Assembly: GCA_945921635.1 (NCBI GenBank)
Contig: CAMEKZ010000004.1
Coordinates: 1-36,220, forward strand
Length of the DNA stretch: 36,220 bases
Direction of reading: 5' to 3'
Source: an uncultured Clostridia bacterium
GTDB lineage: Bacteria > Bacillota > Clostridia > Oscillospirales > Ruminococcaceae
The notes under the pieces were generated by a model, which worked only from the letters and a program-made list of their open reading frames with translations, was not told where the DNA came from and did no database searches. A program made the translations under genes and the position numbers. Each line of letters starts with the position of its first letter. Within the stretch, counting starts at the first letter, position 1. Positions 30,579 through 36,220 of the stretch are shown here, piece after piece.

Positions 30579-30788
30579 TTGCTCAAAATCCTTTCATGTA
30601 TGAAATTACCCGACCAAGCGCCGGAATACCGTATTTTTTCATTCTCCAAACAATTATACAGAGCCGATGTCTGTATTCTATCTAATTATATCACAAACAA
30701 ATAAAAAAGTCTATCAATTTCTTGACTTTTTTGAAAAATGTGATATATTAGAGCTATACGGATTTTTGTTTTACGAAAGGAACGCATT

Positions 30789-31427
30789 ATGAACGAGAAT
30801 GTTAAAAATTCACTTAAAAAGAGAGCAGAAAAGGTAATCGCCGCCTTAGAGCGCAACAACATGAAGGGTTATCTTGTTGACAACGCCGAGATAGCAAAGG
30901 AGCTTATCGCAGAGCTTATAAAGGACGACAAGCTGATTTTGTCGGGCGGCTCGATGACGCTGAAAGAGACCGGTATTCAGGATTTTCTGAAAGAAAACTA
31001 CAAGGACATTTACATTGACCGTGACACCGTACCGCAGGACGAAGTCGGAGACGTTATGCGCAAGGCGTTTTATGCAGATACATATTTTGCAAGCACAAAT
31101 GCAGTCACCGAGTTCGGCGAGCTTTACAACGTTGACGGAAACGGAAACCGCGTAGCCGCGATGATTTACGGCCCTAAGCAGGTTATTATAGTTGCAGGCA
31201 TAAACAAGATTGTGACCGACCTGCACGCCGCCGTTGACAGGCTTGAAACCGTGGCAAGCCCCGCAAACTGCGTAAGGCTGAACAAAAACACCCCCTGTTC
31301 AAAGACAGGAAGGTGCGGTCATTGCCTGTCGCAGGACAGAATCTGCTCTGACTATGTAATCATGGCTCATCAGAAGGAAATGGGCAGGATAAAGGTTATT
31401 TTCATTGCAGATGAGTATGGCTATTGA
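30789..31427 (+). CDS. LUD-domain (DUF162/LutC-like) protein
   Basis: ILSGGSMTLKETGI, YFASTNAVTEFGELYNVDGNGNRVAAMIYGP, C-terminal CSKTGRCGHCLSQDRIC. Confidence 0.9.
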   Translation: MNENVKNSLKKRAEKVIAALERNNMKGYLVDNAEIAKELIAELIKDDKLILSGGSMTLKETGIQDFLKENYKDIYIDRDTVPQDEVGDVMRKAFYADTYFASTNAVTEFGELYNVDGNGNRVAAMIYGPKQVIIVAGINKIVTDLHAAVDRLETVASPANCVRLNKNTPCSKTGRCGHCLSQDRICSDYVIMAHQKEMGRIKVIFIADEYGY

Positions 31428-31491
31428 TTTTGCAGTATAACTGAGGTTATATTTCATATATAAATTTAAAAACGGGTTGCCGCCGGTGAAA

Positions 31492-31563
31492 ATGATATAA
31501 TCCCCTTAGAGTAGACACTCGAAAAAACAAAAATTCGAGACCACACTAAGGGGATTATATCAT
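31492..31563. mobile_element. 72-bp MITE-like palindrome, possible IS-end remnant
   Basis: atgatataatccccttag (31492-31509) / ctaaggggattatatcat (31546-31563), perfect 18-bp inverted repeat with imperfect inner palindrome. Confidence 0.5.
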
Positions 31564-31584
31564 GTACACATCGGGTCAGTCTAT

Positions 31585-31620
31585 ATTATTTATATCTGTA
31601 AAATTATTTATATCTGTAAA
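31585..31620. repeat. 18-bp perfect tandem duplication at the 3' end of mreB
   Basis: attatttatatctgtaaa x2. Confidence 0.9.
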
Positions 31621-32620
31621 GAGAAATCTTCTCAAAGCCGTCCAGAAGCTCATCTGTATAGTCAAACGCCTTCTGTACGCCGCGTGCCACGCACTCAATC
31701 GGGTTATCCGCGACATAGCACGGTGCGCCGACCATCTCGGACACAAGCTCCGGCAATCCGCCGAGCAATGCACCGCCGCCGGTCAGGATTATGCCGTTTG
31801 TAAGAATATCACCGACAAGCTCGGGCGGGGTCTGCTCGAGCACCTCCTTGATTTTCTCGACAATCTCCATAACGCTGTCATGCAGAAAATCGTACATATC
31901 CTTGTCCGTGACCTCGACGCTCTCGGGCAGTCCCTTGATTAAATGTCTGCCTTTTACGGTGATTTTCTTGTCACCGGTCGGGTTATATACGTTAGCTATC
32001 TCTTTTTTCGCCATCTCGGCGGTCTTTTCACCGACGAGGATTTTATACTTCGCGGTTATACCCTTTACGACAGACGCGTCAAACTTGTTGCCTGCCATTT
32101 TAAGCGAACAGCTCTTTACAATACCGTTGAACGAAACCACCGCAATGTCCGCCGTACCGCCGCCGATGTCAACCACCATCGTGCCGTTAGGCTTGGATAT
32201 ATCTATTCCCGCGCCGAGAAGTGCCGCGATAGGCTCCTCGATAAGGAACACCTTGCGCGCACCCGCAGACAGCGCCGCCTCTACCACCGCGCGGTTTTCC
32301 ACATCGGTCACGGAGGACGGTACGCAGAGGATAATCCTCGGCTTCATAATTCTGCCCATTACCTTGCGAATAAACTCGATTATCATAGCCTCGGTCATCT
32401 CGTTATCCGAGATAACGCCGTCCTTCAGCGGCTTTACCGCTACAATATATTCGGGCGTCCTGCCTATCATCTTATAGGCCTCGCTGCCAACCGCAAGAAC
32501 GCAGTGCTTTTTCTTGTCATAGGCTACGACCGAAGGCTCGTTTACAACGATACCCTTGTTGCCTATCGTGATAATCACGTTGGCTGTGCCTAAATCAATT
32601 CCTATATCAGTAGAAGCCAT
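31604..32620 (-). CDS. mreB: MreB/Mbl-family rod-shape-determining protein
   Basis: IGIDLGTANVIITIGNKGIVVNEPSVVAYD, VVDIGGGTADIAVVS, LTGGGALL. Confidence 0.93.
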   Translation of the reverse strand: MASTDIGIDLGTANVIITIGNKGIVVNEPSVVAYDKKKHCVLAVGSEAYKMIGRTPEYIVAVKPLKDGVISDNEMTEAMIIEFIRKVMGRIMKPRIILCVPSSVTDVENRAVVEAALSAGARKVFLIEEPIAALLGAGIDISKPNGTMVVDIGGGTADIAVVSFNGIVKSCSLKMAGNKFDASVVKGITAKYKILVGEKTAEMAKKEIANVYNPTGDKKITVKGRHLIKGLPESVEVTDKDMYDFLHDSVMEIVEKIKEVLEQTPPELVGDILTNGIILTGGGALLGGLPELVSEMVGAPCYVADNPIECVARGVQKAFDYTDELLDGFEKISLYRYK

Positions 32621-32695
32621 GTCTAAAATCGTTCCTTTCCTATTGGGGCAGTTTGTGCCGAGAGGGTTTGCCGAGGCACAAACATATTTCCTTTC

Positions 32696-34021
32696 TTATC
32701 TGCTCTTTTCAAAGTTTTCTCTACAATATTTCAGCAGTTTTTCTTTATTGTTTTCGCATTTTTCGTCCAGCACCTCATCAAGCAGAAAGCCGAGCGCTTC
32801 GCCGATTTCTTTGCCGCGAAAGCCCAGAGAGATAATATCTCCGCCGCTTACTGCAAGCTGTTTCAGCGACATGGCGGGCTCCTTTTCAAGAAACTCATGC
32901 AGATGCTTTTCTATATTGTAAAACAGCTCGCACTCGTGCAGATACGCGGGCGCCTTGCCCATGGTGTCATATATATGAACCTTAATAAGCTCAAAAAAGC
33001 GCTCCTCGCCGTATTTTGCGAGCGCCCGCCTGAAATACCGTGGGTTATCATTTATAACTATACCATGATTTTCGATTAAAAACAATACCTCAAAGGTAAT
33101 TTTGTTGCTGAATTTTAGCCTTGCAAGCACCTTCTCGGCTATCTCGCGGCTAAACTTTGCATGACCGTAAAAGTGTCCGACACCGTTTTCCATGAAGTAG
33201 CTGTCCGGTTTTCCTATATCGTGAAGCAGCATGGTTAGCCGATAGATAATATCCGGCTCGGCCGCAGCAACGGTCGCCGCGATATGGCGATACACCGTCC
33301 TGTTATGGTACTTTGAATGCTGCAAAAAGCCGATGCACGGGTGCATCTCGGGGATAATCTCGCAGATTATATCCGGATAATCTATCAGTATGTCACCGCA
33401 CTGTCCGACCAATATTTCGCAAAGCTCATGCTGTATACGCTCTGCGGATATACCGCCCAGCAGGTATCTCAGTCTGTGCGCCGCGTCTGCCGTGGCGCGG
33501 TCAAGTGTAAAGCCGTATCTTGAAGCGAATCTGAGCGCACGCAGTATACGCAGGCCGTCCTCGTCAAATCTCTGCTCTGGATTTCCTACACATCGGATTA
33601 TTTTATTCTCTAAATCCTCTCTGCCGCCGTATAAATCGATAATTCCGGTGCGAGGCGAATATGCCATCGCGTTTATCGTAAAGTCGCGCCGTGACAAATC
33701 CTCAGCAAGTGACAAGGTGAACTCTACGCTGGCTGGGTGTCGGTGGTCGCGGTAGTCACCATCAATACGGAACGTGGTTATCTCGATGGGCTTGCCGTTA
33801 ATAATAACCGTTACCGTGCCGTGCTTTAAGCCGACTGTAAGAATTTTATAATCGCCGAAGGCGGCAATTATCTGCTCGGGCAATGCCGATGTCGTAATAT
33901 CATAATCATCAGGGCATTGCCCGAGGAGATAATCCCTGACACAACCGCCGACCGTATACGCCTCAAAGCCAATCGCTTCAAGACGGTTTATAACCTCAAG
34001 TACATAATCGGGTAATGTCAT
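32696..34021 (-). CDS. cca: CCA tRNA nucleotidyltransferase with HD domain
   Basis: GFEAYTVGGCVRDYLLGQCPDDYDITTSALPEQ, RRDFTINAMAYSP, LLHDIGKPDSYF. Confidence 0.93.
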   Translation of the reverse strand: MTLPDYVLEVINRLEAIGFEAYTVGGCVRDYLLGQCPDDYDITTSALPEQIIAAFGDYKILTVGLKHGTVTVIINGKPIEITTFRIDGDYRDHRHPASVEFTLSLAEDLSRRDFTINAMAYSPRTGIIDLYGGREDLENKIIRCVGNPEQRFDEDGLRILRALRFASRYGFTLDRATADAAHRLRYLLGGISAERIQHELCEILVGQCGDILIDYPDIICEIIPEMHPCIGFLQHSKYHNRTVYRHIAATVAAAEPDIIYRLTMLLHDIGKPDSYFMENGVGHFYGHAKFSREIAEKVLARLKFSNKITFEVLFLIENHGIVINDNPRYFRRALAKYGEERFFELIKVHIYDTMGKAPAYLHECELFYNIEKHLHEFLEKEPAMSLKQLAVSGGDIISLGFRGKEIGEALGFLLDEVLDEKCENNKEKLLKYCRENFEKSR

Positions 34022-34092
34022 AGCTCCTCCGAAGAAATCAATCGTTGCAGCCTTGTTTAAGCAAGCTTACAAGGCTGCTCCGATTTAAAAAA

Positions 34093-34120
34093 CAATATCC
34101 GCTTTTGCAAGCGGATATTG
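34093..34120 (-). terminator. Rho-independent terminator after tuf
   Basis: caatatccgctt-ttgc-aagcggatattg perfect 12-bp stem, followed on the minus strand by TTTTTT. Confidence 0.85.
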
Positions 34121-34141
34121 CATTATATAGGGTTAGTTCAA

Positions 34142-35344
34142 TTATTCGTTGATCTTAGTTACAACGCCGGAACCTACTGTTCTACCACCCTCACGGATAG
34201 CGAAACGGAGACCTTCTTCGATAGCGATAGGAGTGATAAGCTCAACATCCATAGTTACGTTATCGCCGGGGATGCACATTTCCTTGTCAGCAGGAAGTGT
34301 TATAACGCCTGTAACGTCAGTTGTTCTGAAGAAGAACTGAGGTCTGTAGTTTGAGAAGAAAGGTGTGTGACGTCCGCCCTCTTCCTTCTTTAAAACGTAA
34401 ACCTGACCTGTGAACTTCTTGTGGGGGTGAATTGAACCGGGCTTGCAGAGTACCTGTCCACGCTCGATTTCGCTTCTCTGGATACCACGGAGAAGAGCAC
34501 CGATGTTATCGCCTGCTTCTGCGAAGTCAAGGAGCTTACGGAACATTTCGATACCTGTTACAACTGTCTGCTTGGGCTCGTCTGTAAGACCTGTGATTTC
34601 TACTGTATCATTGAGCTTTAAGATACCACGCTCTACTCTACCTGTAGCAACTGTACCACGACCTGTGATAGTCATAGTATCCTCGACAGGCATAAGGAAG
34701 GGCTGGTCAGCCTTACGGTCAGGAGTAGGAATGTAGCTGTCAACAGCGTTCATGAGCTCGAGGATGCAAGCATACTCAGGAGCGTTGATGTCCTTGCTTG
34801 CGCTGTCGAGAGCAACCTTAGCGGAACCACGGATAACGGGGATATCGTCACCGGGGAAGTCATGCTCGGAAAGTGTCTCACGAATGTCCATCTCAACGAG
34901 GTCGAGAAGCTCGGGGTCGTCAACGTCATCACACTTGTTGATGAATACTACCATAGCAGGAACGCCTACCTGGTGAGCAAGAAGGATGTGCTCCTTTGTC
35001 TGAGCCATAGGGCCGTCTGTACCAGCAACAACGAGGATAGCGCCATCCATCTGAGCTGCACCTGTGATCATGTTCTTGATGTAGTCAGCGTGGCCGGGGC
35101 AGTCAACGTGTGCGTAGTGACGAGCGTCTGTCTCGTACTCAACGTGAGCTGTGTTGATTGTGATACCACGTTCTCTCTCCTCGGGAGCCTTATCAATCAT
35201 ATCGTATGCTTCGAACTGAGCATAGCCCTTGAGAGCAAGAACCTTAGTGATAGCTGCTGTTAATGTTGTCTTACCGTGGTCAACGTGACCGATTGTACCA
35301 ATGTTTACATGGGGCTTGGTACGTTCAAATTTCTGCTTTGCCAT
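34142..35344 (-). CDS. tuf: elongation factor Tu
   Basis: [51 protein letters not shown]; 400 aa. Confidence 0.99.
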   Translation of the reverse strand: MAKQKFERTKPHVNIGTIGHVDHGKTTLTAAITKVLALKGYAQFEAYDMIDKAPEERERGITINTAHVEYETDARHYAHVDCPGHADYIKNMITGAAQMDGAILVVAGTDGPMAQTKEHILLAHQVGVPAMVVFINKCDDVDDPELLDLVEMDIRETLSEHDFPGDDIPVIRGSAKVALDSASKDINAPEYACILELMNAVDSYIPTPDRKADQPFLMPVEDTMTITGRGTVATGRVERGILKLNDTVEITGLTDEPKQTVVTGIEMFRKLLDFAEAGDNIGALLRGIQRSEIERGQVLCKPGSIHPHKKFTGQVYVLKKEEGGRHTPFFSNYRPQFFFRTTDVTGVITLPADKEMCIPGDNVTMDVELITPIAIEEGLRFAIREGGRTVGSGVVTKINE

Positions 35345-35481
35345 TGGAATTTTCCTCCTTTAATTGTGTGTATTCCATACACTTGATATTGTATCAGAAA
35401 ATTTGTAAAATTACAAGTGTTTTTTGTACACTTTTTAAATTTTTTGATTTGTCTTAAAACAATCAGTCTTAAAACTCCGGA

Positions 35482-36220
35482 TTAGTCCTTTGCGCGCTTG
35501 CTGATAATGCCGTCCGCAATTGACTTGGGAACCTGAATATAGTGGCTGGGCTCCATTACATACTGTCCGCGACCCTGTGTCTTTGAACGCAGGTCGTTTG
35601 AGTAGCCGAACATTTCTGACAGAGGTACGAAAGCATTTATCTGCTTTACACCGTTTCTGTCTTCCATGCCCTGGATTTCGCCACGGCGTGAGCTGAGGTC
35701 GCCGATTACATCACCCATATATTCCTCGGGGACGGTAACTACAACCTTCATGATAGGCTCTAAGATAACGGGGTTTGCCTTACGACAAGCTTCCTTGATA
35801 GCCATTGAACCGGCAATCTTGAACGCCATTTCCGAAGAGTCAACCTCGTGGTAAGAACCATCATAAAGCTCTACCTTAACGTCAACGGTCTGATAGCCTG
35901 CGAGTACGCCCGACTCGAGCGCGCCCTGGATACCTGCGTCAACAGCGGGGATATATTCCTTAGGAATAGCACCGCCGACAACGCTGTTGATAAACTCGTA
36001 GCCCTTACCGGACTCGTTGGGTGAAACGTGCAGTTTTACATGACCGTACTGACCCTTACCGCCTGACTGACGGGCGTACTTTGTATCAACGTCTGTGTTA
36101 GTTGTGATTGTTTCCTTATAAGCAACCTGAGGAGCGCCGACATTTGCCTCAACCTTGAACTCACGGAGAAGTCTGTCTACGATGATTTCGAGGTGAAGCT
36201 CGCCCATGCCGGCGATGATC
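35482..36220 (-). CDS. fusA: elongation factor G, C-terminal part (5' end beyond the window)
   Basis: [36 protein letters not shown]; frame open to the window edge. Confidence 0.97.
   Translation of the reverse strand, partial: IIAGMGELHLEIIVDRLLREFKVEANVGAPQVAYKETITTNTDVDTKYARQSGGKGQYGHVKLHVSPNESGKGYEFINSVVGGAIPKEYIPAVDAGIQGALESGVLAGYQTVDVKVELYDGSYHEVDSSEMAFKIAGSMAIKEACRKANPVILEPIMKVVVTVPEEYMGDVIGDLSSRRGEIQGMEDRNGVKQINAFVPLSEMFGYSNDLRSKTQGRGQYVMEPSHYIQVPKSIADGIISKRAKD

Noticed and set aside
31273-31360. Cys cluster CSKTGRCGHCLSQDRIC in the LUD protein as a novel metal site
   Set aside because: This tail is, to my knowledge, common in anaerobe LUD/DUF162 proteins, so not unusual.
31791-32593. 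Overlapping 228-aa and 216-aa plus-strand ORFs opposite mreB
   Set aside because: Shadow ORFs antisense to a conserved gene.
34047-34078. gcagccttgt...acaaggctgc hairpin between tuf and cca as an ncRNA
   Set aside because: Most simply part of the tuf terminator/cca leader region; nothing further supports an RNA gene.
1-36220. tRNA/rRNA genes
   Set aside because: No cloverleaf or rRNA signature recognised by eye; a tRNAscan-SE/Infernal run would be decisive.

Overview
The 36.2 kb window looks like a low-to-moderate-GC Firmicutes (Clostridia/Oscillospiraceae-like) chromosome; the taxonomy is inference. Left third, accessory: a hypothetical protein cut by the window edge; an ABC exporter operon whose second permease is split by one in-frame TAA; a repeat-rich intergenic region; an IS256-family transposase fragment; and a decaying sugar (beta-fructoside-type) locus. 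That locus has a truncated solute-binding protein, a frameshifted GH32, a PfkB kinase and a His-less HPr-like protein, with a divergent LacI regulator and two inverted 22-bp operator candidates. Middle: a TetR-controlled DUF308/MMPL/heptad-repeat efflux cassette, a 59-aa ORF missing from the supplied track, an FAD oxidoreductase-Rieske fusion, a GGDEF protein and a flavodoxin-like protein. Right, mostly housekeeping: uvrA-uvrB-radC, ilvD, ROK kinase, manA, LUD protein, mreB, cca, tuf and the fusA C-terminus (cut by the window edge). The observations most worth checking are the degenerate UvrB Walker A (GVTVSGKA), the GH32 frameshift and SBP truncation, the nonsense-split permease, the LacI operator pair, and several hairpin-dense intergenic elements (5.2-5.5 kb, 20.2-20.35 kb, 20.93-21.22 kb, 31.49-31.56 kb, and a two-copy GGAACC repeat). 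I found no CRISPR array, rRNA or tRNA, and no clear case of an entirely new multi-gene system.
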